Shown here: piece after piece, positions 6,404 to 14,493 of the stretch
How positions within the stretch are numbered: position 1 is the stretch's first letter
How the letters are laid out: the number at the start of each line of letters is the position of its first letter
Assembly: GCA_030592105.1 (NCBI GenBank)
Contig: JAUVKE010000030.1
Span: forward strand, 1-14,605
Source: Desulfobacteraceae bacterium
GTDB lineage: Bacteria; Desulfobacterota; Desulfobacteria; Desulfobacterales; BuS5
Length of the DNA: 14,605 bases
Direction of reading: 5' to 3'
Made by a program: the position numbers and the translations under genes
Notes under the pieces: generated by a model
What the model saw: only the letters and a program-made list of their open reading frames with translations
What the model was told of the DNA's origin: nothing
Database searches by the model: none

Positions 6404-8170
6404 TTACGATGTATGTTCCCCATCGGGATCTATGAGCCTGAGTCTTATCAGTTCTTCACTTTCCGGTTCTGGAAGTTTGATTATCCCTGGGGATACCTTT
6501 AAATCCCATCCGCAGTTTTCTTTTATAAATTCTATGTTCTCTTTTATATCGTAAGCCATGGGATTGTGGAAGCAGGCTGTTAAAATAAGCTCATTATTCT
6601 CATCTTTTTCAAAAATTCCAAGGGTGGAAACAACGGTTTTTATTGTTTCACCTGATGATGTTATATATGGTACTTTTTCCACAAACCGATTTTTTGTCTG
6701 TTCCATAACAACCAGGACTTCGGAAGCCTTGCATGCATCACCCCCACCCCCTGCACCTGTGAGATAAATATCCCCCTGGGGAGTGGAAACAATTGCTGAA
6801 TTTATATTCCCTGATTTATCAATCTGTGCGCCACCCAGGATGCTTATACTTTTTTTGTTGTTACCTCCGATGAGTGCCTGGTAACAGTTGACCCCACTGG
6901 TAATCATTTTGCAGGTTGATAAACTTGTGAAACTGGCAATAAATGGATCCCCGGGCAAAGGGGTAAATCCAAACTGTCCCGAACCTACAACAATCTCCGC
7001 AAAATTTCCATGCTTTCTAAGCTCACGATGGCCAAGCCACGCGCTCATGGAAGCGACCCCTCCCCCTGAAAGAATCGTCTTATAATCTTTTTTTAAAACC
7101 CTTTCAAGAATTTTTCTCGATGCCATTACCACCATTTTTTCCCGGGGAGTATATTTTTTGGAAGAAGATATATTTTTTCCTTTTTCATAGGCATTTATTT
7201 TCCAGTACTCCGGGTGGGCTCGGCCCCTTAGGGAAGATATACGTTCTGAACCGAGCTTGTCCAAATACTCCCTGGTATCCGGGCAATCGAATACCCATTC
7301 TTTTATCCACTGGTCAAGACGGTCTTTATCAAGGGCTTTTTGACGGTCATTGATAAAGTCCCAGTCATATTCATAGGCATCAAAATCGGCAAAACCCCAA
7401 TTCATTATCCCTTCGGGATGGGAGCCGAGGGGCGCAAGGGAGACAGATTTTACCATGTACTGGGGAATATTTACCAGGGTATTATATTTGCGTATAAAAT
7501 CTGTGGAAACAATTTTTTCCGTGGTAATTATTACTCCCCCACGGCTCGCCCATGCGCCCCATGTCTCCTCTGCTGTAAAGTGATGGGGCAAAACTATGGC
7601 ATTTCCACTTTGATCTGCTGCCCAGGCATGGATAATTGATATGTCGGGGTTGAGCCCCTTTATGACCCCAGCTTTTTTTCCAGGCTCAAAGGGGTGGTCA
7701 ATGGTCTTAAAGGCATGGGTATGCAGTTTGGCCATGGTGCTTCCCATAAGGGATACGGTCGGCATAAAACCTGCCATTGCTCCAGCCATGAGCCTTTGAA
7801 TGAATGAAGCAAGGGAATAGGATTCAAGCTCCAGTGTCCCATTTTTTATGGCTCTGTTTAAAGTTTTACTGGGGCTAAGCTTGCGGGTTTCACCAACACC
7901 AGCTGTAATAAGTTTTTTAACAAGATTGCAGTGGATAAGATCCAGATGACTGAAAAACATAAATTCTGTTATCAGATCAAATTTTAATCCTGTACCATGA
8001 AATGTCCTGATTATCTCCCTTACAGCAGCATTTGCCCCCATGCCCATGTGTACCTTCTGGCCGGAAGTTATATGTGCCTTTATCGATTCTGATAAAGGTA
8101 TTACTTTGTCAGGCCCATTAGTATCCAGTATAAAATCTGTTTCCAGTATCTTTTTTACTTTTTCATCCAT
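6404..8170 (-). CDS. Fused alpha/beta class I CoA-transferase-like protein
   Basis: The protein is 588 aa and looks like glutaconate-CoA-transferase subunits A and B joined head to tail: an alpha-like domain at about 1-330 (glycine-rich HMGMGANAAVREII at 41-54) and a beta-like domain at about 340-588 (SGGGVASMSAWLG near 368-380, ILGGAQIDKSGN near 444-454, GAGGGGDACKAS near 472-483). Class I enzymes move CoA between carboxylic acids through a glutamyl-CoA intermediate on a beta-domain Glu in an E-N/S-G motif. By my alignment that position is G396 in VVGSGQFGFTP, so the nucleophile appears absent. IpdAB-type relatives that hydrolyse ring-containing acyl-CoAs are an alternative. No clear ribosome-binding site precedes ATG 8170. 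The gene is separated by 231 bp and a promoter from the homocysteine operon. Superfamily confident; reaction unknown. Confidence 0.85.
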   Translation of the reverse strand: MDEKVKKILETDFILDTNGPDKVIPLSESIKAHITSGQKVHMGMGANAAVREIIRTFHGTGLKFDLITEFMFFSHLDLIHCNLVKKLITAGVGETRKLSPSKTLNRAIKNGTLELESYSLASFIQRLMAGAMAGFMPTVSLMGSTMAKLHTHAFKTIDHPFEPGKKAGVIKGLNPDISIIHAWAADQSGNAIVLPHHFTAEETWGAWASRGGVIITTEKIVSTDFIRKYNTLVNIPQYMVKSVSLAPLGSHPEGIMNWGFADFDAYEYDWDFINDRQKALDKDRLDQWIKEWVFDCPDTREYLDKLGSERISSLRGRAHPEYWKINAYEKGKNISSSKKYTPREKMVVMASRKILERVLKKDYKTILSGGGVASMSAWLGHRELRKHGNFAEIVVGSGQFGFTPLPGDPFIASFTSLSTCKMITSGVNCYQALIGGNNKKSISILGGAQIDKSGNINSAIVSTPQGDIYLTGAGGGGDACKASEVLVVMEQTKNRFVEKVPYITSSGETIKTVVSTLGIFEKDENNELILTACFHNPMAYDIKENIEFIKENCGWDLKVSPGIIKLPEPESEELIRLRLIDPDGEHTS

Positions 8171-8345
8171 AATAGAAAATTGTAGATTTTTTTATGACTA
8201 TTCAGCTGCGCTGATTTAAGACACGCAACAGGTATAGCCTGATTAAAATTTGGCACAAGGCCTGGGGGAGAAAGGCGTATTGCAATACTCCGACGACCAG
8301 TAACCCATTTAAATTATTCATGTGGGCATCTATACCTCTTAACAC
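8171..8345. other. Intergenic region between divergent CoA-transferase-like and toxin genes
   Basis: No gene is seen. Most of the spacer is the second copy of the 92-bp repeat (8243-8334). A promoter for the minus-strand CoA-transferase-like gene must lie here or further right, but I see no convincing -35/-10 pair for it. Confidence 0.5.
8243..8334 (+). repeat. Dispersed 92-bp repeat, copy 2
   Basis: It aligns without gaps to 3695-3786 at about 85% identity (hand count, 14 differences). It contains the perfect 12-bp palindrome GTATTGCAATAC at 8277-8288. It ends 11 bp before the toxin promoter and lies upstream of both divergent genes, so it marks one edge of the toxin-antitoxin insertion. 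Confidence 0.85.
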
Positions 8346-8373
8346 TTGACAAACAAGCTCACTGTTGTACAAT
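8346..8373 (+). promoter_or_regulatory. Strong sigma70-type promoter of the toxin-antitoxin pair
   Basis: A perfect TTGACA (8346-8351) is followed after 16 bp by TACAAT (8368-8373). The predicted start is near 8380, leaving a leader of about 25 nt that contains the ribosome-binding site GGGGG at 8395-8399 before ATG 8405. Confidence 0.75.
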
Positions 8374-8404
8374 TTTGTCCGCAATGCATAATTTGGGGGT
8401 AAAA

Positions 8405-8797
8405 ATGGATGTTGTAATTGATACATCTGCATTAATTGCAGTTATTGTTGGTGAACCCGAACGTAATAGAATTGTTGAACTTACCATTGGGAATACACTC
8501 ATTGGGCCTGGCTCTATTCCATGGGAAATTGGCAATGCTTTCTCGGCTATGTTTAAACAAAATAGATTGACACTTGATGAAGCCCAAAAGGGTCTTGCTA
8601 TTTTTGATAGTATCCCTCTAAGGTATATATAACCAGATTTTGTTAATGCCTTAAAAATATCCAAACAAGCCAACATGTATGCATACGATGCCTATTTTCT
8701 GGATTGTGCTATCAAACATAAAGTACCGCTATTGACGCTGGATCGAAAGCTAAAAAAAGCTGCTCTAAATCTCAACATTAAAACAATGGAGGTCTAA
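8405..8797 (+). pseudogene. vapC: PIN-domain toxin (VapC-type ribonuclease) with in-frame stop
   Basis: PIN-domain toxins are small metal-dependent RNases. From ATG 8405 (GGGGG 5 nt upstream) the frame encodes DTSALIAV near the start (first acidic residue) and PWEIGNAF in the middle, then meets TAA at codon 76 (8630-8632). The same frame continues without another stop to 8797 and encodes the missing half, including YDAYFLDCA and LLTLDRKL with the last two acidic residues. The full product would be ~130 aa, normal for VapC. The TAA could come from one substitution, for example GAA, AAA or CAA. Any product ending at codon 75 lacks half the active site. The promoter and antitoxin are intact, so the loss may be recent, or the stop may be a sequencing error. 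Confidence 0.88.
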
Positions 8798-8798
8798 A

Positions 8799-9017
8799 AT
8801 GCAAGTTTATACATATTCAGAAGCTCGCCAAAAGCTCGCCATAGTTCTTGAACAGGCTGAAAATACTGGAAAGGTACTAATTAAACGGAAAGACGGGCGA
8901 ACTTTTGCGTTGGTTCCAGAAAAGATAGCTTTTTCACCTTTAGATGTCCCTTCAATTAAAGCTCGTATTACGACTCAAGAAATAGTAAATATCCTTCGAA
9001 AAGGAAGAGAAAGGTAG
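8799..9017 (+). CDS. Phd/YefM-type antitoxin
   Basis: The protein is 72 aa. Its N-terminal half carries the Phd/YefM DNA-binding pattern YTYSEARQKLAIVLEQAENTGKVLIKRKDGRTFALVPE, and the C-terminal third (residues about 48-72) would be the toxin-neutralising tail. In such pairs the antitoxin binds the PIN toxin and represses the shared promoter. The start ATG 8799 is 1 nt after the toxin stop, with a near-perfect GGAGGT at 8788-8793, so translation is coupled. The order toxin-then-antitoxin is reversed from the commonest arrangement but known. The gene ends 6 nt from the convergent hotdog gene stop at 9024, a tight junction at the edge of an inserted module. Intact while its toxin partner is broken. 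Confidence 0.88.
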   Translation: MQVYTYSEARQKLAIVLEQAENTGKVLIKRKDGRTFALVPEKIAFSPLDVPSIKARITTQEIVNILRKGRER

Positions 9018-9023
9018 AACATA

Positions 9024-9728
9024 TCAATCAACAACAAACCAGACAGAGCTTGCCACGGAGCATAATTTCCCTTTTTTTGAAAAAACGGCTGATCCTGCAA
9101 AATATTTTTTCCCCTGGTTTCCAATTTTCCAGCCTGTAACAATATATTCCTCTTCAGGTTTTAAAGTTTCCCTTACATCGGCGGTGAGTTGTCCCAGGAG
9201 TATAGTCCCTTTTATATTTTCATCAAAAACAGCATATGCCCCGGGGCAATCAAGGGCGGCCCAAACAAATTCAGGCTTGATAAATCCTGATTCATCTGCA
9301 AGGGAATCATGGGGAATCCAGGGGGCTGCTACAGATTCATTCTTTAACAGATGCCCCGGAAATAATCTGTATCCTTCCCCTTTTAATCTATTGCTGCCAC
9401 ATACAAAACAGTCCGGGCTCAAACTGCCCTTTGCTGCAATAGATTTTTGGGAAGCTTCCACGGCCTCTTCAAAAGTGGGAGGTTCGGGGAGATCATCAAT
9501 TTTCAGAGAAGATGGCTCTCCTTTGGCTACTATAACATCACCGTTTCTCAAAAGAACCTTTTTACCGGTCTTTTCAAGAATCATTGAATGATCCACAGGG
9601 GGTGATGTCACAAGGGTAATCTTTGCTGCGCCATCAATATGGCCGGCAACTACTCCGCAAACATATCCGCCGTTACCGATATGTTTATATCCGCAATATT
9701 TATGATCGATTATAATTTTTTTATTCAT
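9024..9728 (-). CDS. Hotdog-fold thioesterase-like protein
   Basis: The protein is 234 aa and appears to be a double hotdog domain of the kind found in acyl-CoA thioesterases or dehydratases. The middle carries a CFVCG motif (Cys 107 and 110) followed by GEGYRLFPG, then PEFVWAALDCPGAYA (152-166), a pattern I associate with uncharacterised thioesterase-superfamily proteins. The C-terminal part has alternating hydrophobic strands consistent with the second hotdog sheet (TILLGQLTADV, YFAGSAVF). No signal peptide is seen. The ATG at 9728 has no obvious Shine-Dalgarno. The same-strand gene on its downstream side, past the toxin-antitoxin pair, is the CoA-transferase-like gene, so an acyl-CoA role is plausible and the two may once have been adjacent. 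Fold call is moderately sure; substrate unknown. The paired cysteines might bind metal, but no histidine or further cysteine partner is evident. Confidence 0.65.
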   Translation of the reverse strand: MNKKIIIDHKYCGYKHIGNGGYVCGVVAGHIDGAAKITLVTSPPVDHSMILEKTGKKVLLRNGDVIVAKGEPSSLKIDDLPEPPTFEEAVEASQKSIAAKGSLSPDCFVCGSNRLKGEGYRLFPGHLLKNESVAAPWIPHDSLADESGFIKPEFVWAALDCPGAYAVFDENIKGTILLGQLTADVRETLKPEEEYIVTGWKIGNQGKKYFAGSAVFSKKGKLCSVASSVWFVVD

Positions 9729-9775
9729 GTTTTTATCAGGAAGTTATCCGTTTTTACAGTGGTTTTCGGTTAGGA

Positions 9776-9873
9776 AAGTGTTGAGGCGTCCGTCTGGCAA
9801 AGCGCGAAAGTGTAGTAATATCAAGATATTTCTACACTTTCGGAACGTAGTCAGGCGGGATGTATCGACGCTT
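9776..9873. repeat. 98-bp palindromic element (REP/MITE-like)
   Basis: The core is an almost perfect hairpin: 9805-9815 pairs with 9832-9842 (11 bp), one T:T mismatch, then 9817-9822 pairs with 9825-9830 (6 bp). Outer arms at about 9776-9798 and 9850-9873 are a second, imperfect inverted repeat (GNCTGGC/TCAGGCGGG-type ends). It lies between two minus-strand genes, 78 nt after the stop of the peptidase gene. It has no T-tract, so a role as a classical terminator is doubtful. Confidence 0.75.
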
Positions 9874-9919
9874 AAAATGTAAAGTTATTTTTGCGCGGCC
9901 CTTAATTGCCCTGTTGTTG

Positions 9920-10750
9920 CTATTTCTTTTTTCTTATGAGTCTTGTGCCTACCAAACCCACTAAACCAGAGCCAAAGAGAAGTATGGTTGCCGGTACAGG
10001 TACAGGGGCTTTATCAAGGGCCATAACGCTATCGATATACCAATCGCTGCTTTCGTAGTAGTAGTCTTGCAAGTACCATCGGTTGCTATTTGTATCTAGT
10101 GCTACATCGAAGTAGCTTAAAATGTTTGGTGGGTTATCACCTTCAGATTTTGAATTATCAGAATCAGTAATCCATATCCCTGAATAGTTACCCAACTCAT
10201 CGTAGTCATACCCCCAGGCAGTTATGGCATGTTCAACGCTGTTATCATAGCTAATTATTAGGCTCACCCCATACCCTGCATGAAGGTAGTCAGCAATGGT
10301 TATCATGGCCGTATCATCCTTCAATTCAAAATGGAAGTAGTCAAAAAAATTGTACGGCGGATCCCAGAAGCTGCCCCCCGCAACGTCTACTTGTGACCAA
10401 CCATCAACTCCTGACATGGCATTGCTTCCGTCAAACCACCATTTCCAGGCGTAGGAGGGCGAACCAGCAACAGGTGTCCAGTGATCCTGGTAATATTTAA
10501 ATATAGCATCAGCATCATTGCCAAAATTGCTGCCCCACCCGGTCCAAGCCAGGACATTGGAAGCTGTCGCTGCCCAGCACATAAAATCGTCTTCTGTGTT
10601 GCTCGGGCTTTTTTCTGCATCATACCAGCCGCCGCCATAGTCATCAAAACCGAAATAAGTCGCGGCACTAACCGGTATTGTCCCTACTGTGCTTATGATG
10701 CTAAAGGCAAGAATACTTACTCCCAAAATTGATAAAACCTGTTTCTTCAT
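9920..10750 (-). CDS. Secreted IdeS/Mac-1-like (C66-type) cysteine peptidase with PEP-CTERM-type tail
   Basis: The protein is 276 aa. Residues 1-29 form a signal peptide (MKKQ, hydrophobic core, VSAA cleavage region). The body resembles the streptococcal IgG-cleaving protease IdeS: GWYDAEK (41-47), then DDFMCWAATASN with the likely nucleophile C58; EHAITAWGYDYDELGN with H174; and WITDSDNS with D196/D198 matching the IdeS acidic pair. The C-terminus (about 248-276) reads VPVPATILLFGSG, a transmembrane stretch, then RLIRKKK: a VPxPA/PEP-CTERM sorting signal expected to be processed by an exosortase or archaeosortase-like enzyme and tied to extracellular matrix export. The ATG at 10750 has AGGA about 10 nt upstream. 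No sorting enzyme is in the window. The substrate is unknown; immunoglobulin is unlikely in a free-living anaerobe. An IS remnant lies just upstream. Confidence 0.82.
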   Translation of the reverse strand: MKKQVLSILGVSILAFSIISTVGTIPVSAATYFGFDDYGGGWYDAEKSPSNTEDDFMCWAATASNVLAWTGWGSNFGNDADAIFKYYQDHWTPVAGSPSYAWKWWFDGSNAMSGVDGWSQVDVAGGSFWDPPYNFFDYFHFELKDDTAMITIADYLHAGYGVSLIISYDNSVEHAITAWGYDYDELGNYSGIWITDSDNSKSEGDNPPNILSYFDVALDTNSNRWYLQDYYYESSDWYIDSVMALDKAPVPVPATILLFGSGLVGLVGTRLIRKKK

Positions 10751-10825
10751 TTTTTATTTTTCCTGTTTTTGTGTAAGCCCGGCATGGACGCTATGGCTGT
10801 AAAATATTAACATGGCTCCTTGTTT

Positions 10826-11038
10826 TCAAATTGGCAAGATTGAATAATTCCATTCACCATGAAACTCATCCCGCTCAATTTGTATTGCTTTAATCTCTTC
10901 ATCTGTTACTTTTATCCCTTTTGGGTAATGTGCAGAATCGAGTTCAGCTCTTACTTTCAAACTTTTTCTATTGGTAGTCGCGGCAATCAAATTAACAATA
11001 ACCTCATGACTGACAAGCGGTTTTCCACGCCAATTCAT
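10826..11038 (-). pseudogene. C-terminal remnant of an ISAzo13-type transposase
   Basis: Seventy codons match the end of the ISAzo13/Rhodopirellula-type DDE transposases: NWRGKPLVSHEVIVNLIAATT, then RAELDSAHYPKGIKVTDEEI, and the terminal FHGEWNYSI. The complete transposase is several hundred residues, so the catalytic core is missing. Directly upstream, the frame has TGA two codons before the ATG at 11038 and no transposase sequence I can recognise, so the break is at about 11038. The natural C-terminus is kept. The 75 bp between its stop and the peptidase ATG may contain the old right end of the IS, but I could not identify a terminal repeat. Not expected to be functional. Confidence 0.8.
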
Positions 11039-11544
11039 GCAGGGTCAACCCCTTTTTTCTGGAGAATTTTACCTCGTAATGGTTATGGTTTGAATTATAC
11101 TTAATTTGCTTTCAAATTTTTAAATAGTCCTTACTTCCTTAACCCATATTTTTGTAACTGCGTTCGTCATGAAGTCAAGAATAAAACCGGTTCCTCTTCC
11201 ATTTCAGCACGTTAACACAAACACAGAAAATAGCCAAATTATTCCTCTTAGCTTATGAAGTTCAAGTCTTCTGTAAGTGTTTCTGTGTTATGCGAAGAGT
11301 ATAACATAAATTATTAAGGTGGCTTTGCCCGCAACCCAAAGTCAGAAACAATCAGTTCGATTTTTAAGAGAGGCAACTCATTACGTTTACAAGATTTTAC
11401 AATGATGCCTCAAAGTTTTTTTGTTTTTTATGACAGAATTTGAGGAGTAAGGTACTAACCGGACATTACTGCCATTTTTAGGGCCTGGTTCTAATTTCAG
11501 CAATAGACTTACTATGGTACAACTCCCAAAGTGTGAGCATTTTT
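11039..11544. other. 506-bp region without recognised gene
   Basis: All frames are short and none resembles a family I know. The only structures seen are a weak 10-bp inverted repeat (11220-11229 with 11280-11289, 50-nt loop) and A/T-rich runs. It lies between the transposase remnant and the end of the sensor kinase gene and is probably decayed or intergenic DNA. No T-tract terminator for the kinase gene was found. Confidence 0.5.
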
Positions 11545-14493
11545 CTATGTTTCTTTATTAAAAATCCAATTTTCAATGACCGCAAAGACTGTTTCCCGTT
11601 TTATCGGTTTTGAAACATAGTCATTCATACCTGCATCAAGACATTTTTCTTTATCCCCTTTCATGGCATCGGCAGTCATGGCAATAATGGGAATAGAGCC
11701 AAACCCGTGGGTCCTGATTATTTGTGTCGCTTTTAGCCCATCCATCTCAGGCATCTGTATATCCATAAATATCAGGTCAAAATCATCTGGTGACGCGGTA
11801 AATTTATCGACTCCCTCCTGCCCGTTATCAGCCACTTCCACCGTATAACCAGCCTTGGTCAGCATCAGCTTTGCCAGTTTCTGGTTGACCGGGTTATCTT
11901 CAACCAAAAGTATATTTACAGAATGCTTCATATTTTCGCGGATTGAATGCTGGGTTATGATTTTCTGCTTTTCTATTTTTTCCTTTTTGATTATATCTTT
12001 TTTTTCACCCAAAATTTTTTCCAGCATCTGGTATATTTTTTCTCTTTTTGCCGGTTTGTTCAAAAAGCCATTAAATCCTGCTTCTTCACATCGCCTTGCA
12101 TCGCGCTTAGCCAAAGAAGAGAGGGCCAGCAGAGGAAGATGCTGAAATCCGGAGTCTGATTTGCGAATCTGTTTTGCCACCTCATATCCGCTTATCTTCG
12201 GCATCTGAATGTCACAAACAGAAAAATCAAATGGGTTTTTGTTATCCATGGCACTTTGCAGTGTTGCCAGGACATCTTTTCCGCTTAAGAGAGAGACTAC
12301 CCTTATACCTGCAGATTCCAGAATATGGGTTAATATCGTCAGATTGCTCTGATTGTCATCTATAATAAGAGCCTTTTTTCCAGGAAGAGAGACCGCAGGT
12401 ATTTTTTCTGCTTTTTTCTCCCTGGCTTTTTCAACCCATGATGTAAAATGAAAGATACTACCATTTTTTCCTTCACTTTCTGCCCAGACATCGCCATCCA
12501 TAAGTTTTGCTATTCTTTTGCATATGGAAAGCCCCAGGCCGGTGCCTCCGTAATTTCTTGTGGTGGAGCCATCTGCCTGTTTAAAGGGGTCAAAAATGGC
12601 AGACAATTTATTTGCATGGATTCCGATGCCGGTATCTCTGATCGTTGCATGGAGTTTTATCCTGTCACCCTCTTTTTTTTCAACATCAATGGAGAGCTCA
12701 ATTTCGCCGGATTCGGTGAACTTTGAGGCATTTCCCATGAGGTTTATAAGGACTTGTCTGAACCGTGTGGGATCTCCATTTACGCAGGAAGGAAGATTCT
12801 CCCCAATATGGCATAGAAGCTCAATCGGTTTCAATTCAACCTTGGGCCGAATCAGGTCACAAATGTCATAGGCCGAGAGCTCTGGATCAAAGTCAATCTT
12901 TTCAAAATCCAACTCCCCCGCCTCGATTTTTGAAAAGTCAAGAATATCATTTATCAACGTAAGAAGGCTTTCCCCGCTTCTTTTGATGGTACTGGTATAA
13001 TCGAGCTGTGTTTCATCAAGATCAGTCTCGAGCAGCATATCGGCAAACCCCAGGACACCATTCATGGGGGTACGGATCTCGTGGCTCATGTTGGCTAAAA
13101 ATTCGCTCTTTGCCTGGTTGGCCACATTGGCCTCCACTGCCATCAGGTTGGCCTGGCCTATGGCTTTTTCAAGCTGCTCATTTAAATCTTCCAGATCTTC
13201 CTGATACATCTTGAGCCTTTCCTCATTCTGTTTTCTTTCTGTAATTTCATATGAAAAGGAGACTAATCGTGTAACCATACTATCTGCAGCAAAAACAGGA
13301 TAAATTGTGTTATTGAGCCATATACCTTTCCAATGATCTTCAAAGCTAACAGGCTTGCCTGAATCAATAACTTCACCGACTATTCTTTTTATTTGTGATG
13401 CCAGGTCAGCAGGTAATAAATCAAAAATATTGGTACCAATGATCTCCTGGGGCTCTTTTTTATACCTTTTTGCCCCTGGTTTATTAATGTTGATTACAGC
13501 ACCGCCTGGTTCCACGAGCAAAAAATATCCGGCAGGAGCATTAACAATAACTTCAAGTTCCTGCTGGAGTTCCTCCAGCTTTTGATTTTTTTGTTCGAGG
13601 GTGGATGCCGACGTAAAAAAATTATCAGACATTTTGTTAAATGCTGTTGCGAGTTTGCCTAATTCGTCTTTAGAAGCTATGGAGATTTTGGTACTGTAAT
13701 CACCGTTTTCAACCCGTTTCACCCCTTGTTCCATTAATAATATTTTACGCCTTACATCATTTGCCACCAGAAACATGATAAAAGCGCCAAGGAACAGGAC
13801 AATGAATGATGTTATCAGCATGAAATAGAATAAAACTATTTTTGCTAATCGTGCAATTTTGCTTATGGTCTCTGAAAAAGCATTTTCTGAATATATCAAA
13901 GCTTCGTTGGTTTGATTGATTTTGTTAAGAAGGGAGGCCAGTTTTTCTCCTCTGTTTTCCCCTTTGGAGACAAGTTTATGCAGTTCATCCCCCAGCCTGA
14001 CCAATTCAGTATTGAGTTTGTCAGAGTCGGCCCATCTGGCTATTGTCTCGTCCATATAGCTCAGATGTCGTAATGTTTTAAATAAACGGGCCATATTTTT
14101 TACATCATCAGGAGGAATTCGGGCTTTGATAAACGCTTTGCAGGCAATATCCTGGTTTGCGTCAGGTTTTTCCAGCTCCACCCTGGCCATTTGCCCTGCC
14201 AATGGAATCTTCATATTTTCTAAAAAATTTTTGTAATCAGATTCATTACAGGATCTTGAATATTTAAATAAGTAATAAACAGCATCTTTCTGGGCTTTGG
14301 AATATATACCTTCGCCGCCGATATAAGCCCTGATAGTGGATATGGTCTCCACCGTAAAAAAGCATACTGTTATTGTTGTAATCAAAAGGAGCGCAAACAA
14401 AAAAAGAATTGCAGCCATTTTTTTGGTTATTGTAAGGTTTGTAATCAATCTGAAAATGAAGCCCATTTCATGGTTAGGGTTTTTCCGGTTCAC
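11545..14493 (-). CDS. Membrane-bound hybrid sensor histidine kinase with two receiver domains
   Basis: The protein is 982 aa. In order: TM1 (about 25-47), a ~170-residue periplasmic sensor domain I do not recognise, TM2 (about 219-245), HAMP (about 245-300), a short coiled coil, a PAS domain (about 312-420), a second coiled coil, HisKA with H471 ([13 protein letters not shown]), HATPase_c with N588 ([11 protein letters not shown]), DTGIGI (620-625) and GGTGLGLSI (649-657), receiver 1 (about 706-828, phospho-acceptor D761 in CDIQMP) and receiver 2 (about 858-978, D911 in MDIQMP, K962 in SKPIKRE). No HPt domain is present, so a separate phosphotransfer protein is presumably used. The start is GTG 14493, with AGGA 9 nt upstream. 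The cognate regulator is not in the window, and no gene follows it closely. Domain calls are confident; the signal sensed is unknown. Confidence 0.95.
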   Translation of the reverse strand: MNRKNPNHEMGFIFRLITNLTITKKMAAILFLFALLLITTITVCFFTVETISTIRAYIGGEGIYSKAQKDAVYYLFKYSRSCNESDYKNFLENMKIPLAGQMARVELEKPDANQDIACKAFIKARIPPDDVKNMARLFKTLRHLSYMDETIARWADSDKLNTELVRLGDELHKLVSKGENRGEKLASLLNKINQTNEALIYSENAFSETISKIARLAKIVLFYFMLITSFIVLFLGAFIMFLVANDVRRKILLMEQGVKRVENGDYSTKISIASKDELGKLATAFNKMSDNFFTSASTLEQKNQKLEELQQELEVIVNAPAGYFLLVEPGGAVININKPGAKRYKKEPQEIIGTNIFDLLPADLASQIKRIVGEVIDSGKPVSFEDHWKGIWLNNTIYPVFAADSMVTRLVSFSYEITERKQNEERLKMYQEDLEDLNEQLEKAIGQANLMAVEANVANQAKSEFLANMSHEIRTPMNGVLGFADMLLETDLDETQLDYTSTIKRSGESLLTLINDILDFSKIEAGELDFEKIDFDPELSAYDICDLIRPKVELKPIELLCHIGENLPSCVNGDPTRFRQVLINLMGNASKFTESGEIELSIDVEKKEGDRIKLHATIRDTGIGIHANKLSAIFDPFKQADGSTTRNYGGTGLGLSICKRIAKLMDGDVWAESEGKNGSIFHFTSWVEKAREKKAEKIPAVSLPGKKALIIDDNQSNLTILTHILESAGIRVVSLLSGKDVLATLQSAMDNKNPFDFSVCDIQMPKISGYEVAKQIRKSDSGFQHLPLLALSSLAKRDARRCEEAGFNGFLNKPAKREKIYQMLEKILGEKKDIIKKEKIEKQKIITQHSIRENMKHSVNILLVEDNPVNQKLAKLMLTKAGYTVEVADNGQEGVDKFTASPDDFDLIFMDIQMPEMDGLKATQIIRTHGFGSIPIIAMTADAMKGDKEKCLDAGMNDYVSKPIKRETVFAVIENWIFNKET

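Noticed and set aside
8630..8632. Reassigned or read-through stop codon in the toxin gene
   Set aside because: All other genes in the window end in ordinary stops and no other gene has an internal TAA in an otherwise conserved frame, so a point mutation is more likely.
11039..11140. Short open frame before the transposase remnant (translated LTLHELAW segment)
   Set aside because: It is about 35 codons, out of frame with the transposase, and not recognisable as missing transposase sequence.
11220..11289. 10-bp inverted repeat with a 50-nt loop in the gap after the transposase remnant
   Set aside because: The arms are short, low complexity and far apart, so chance is likely.
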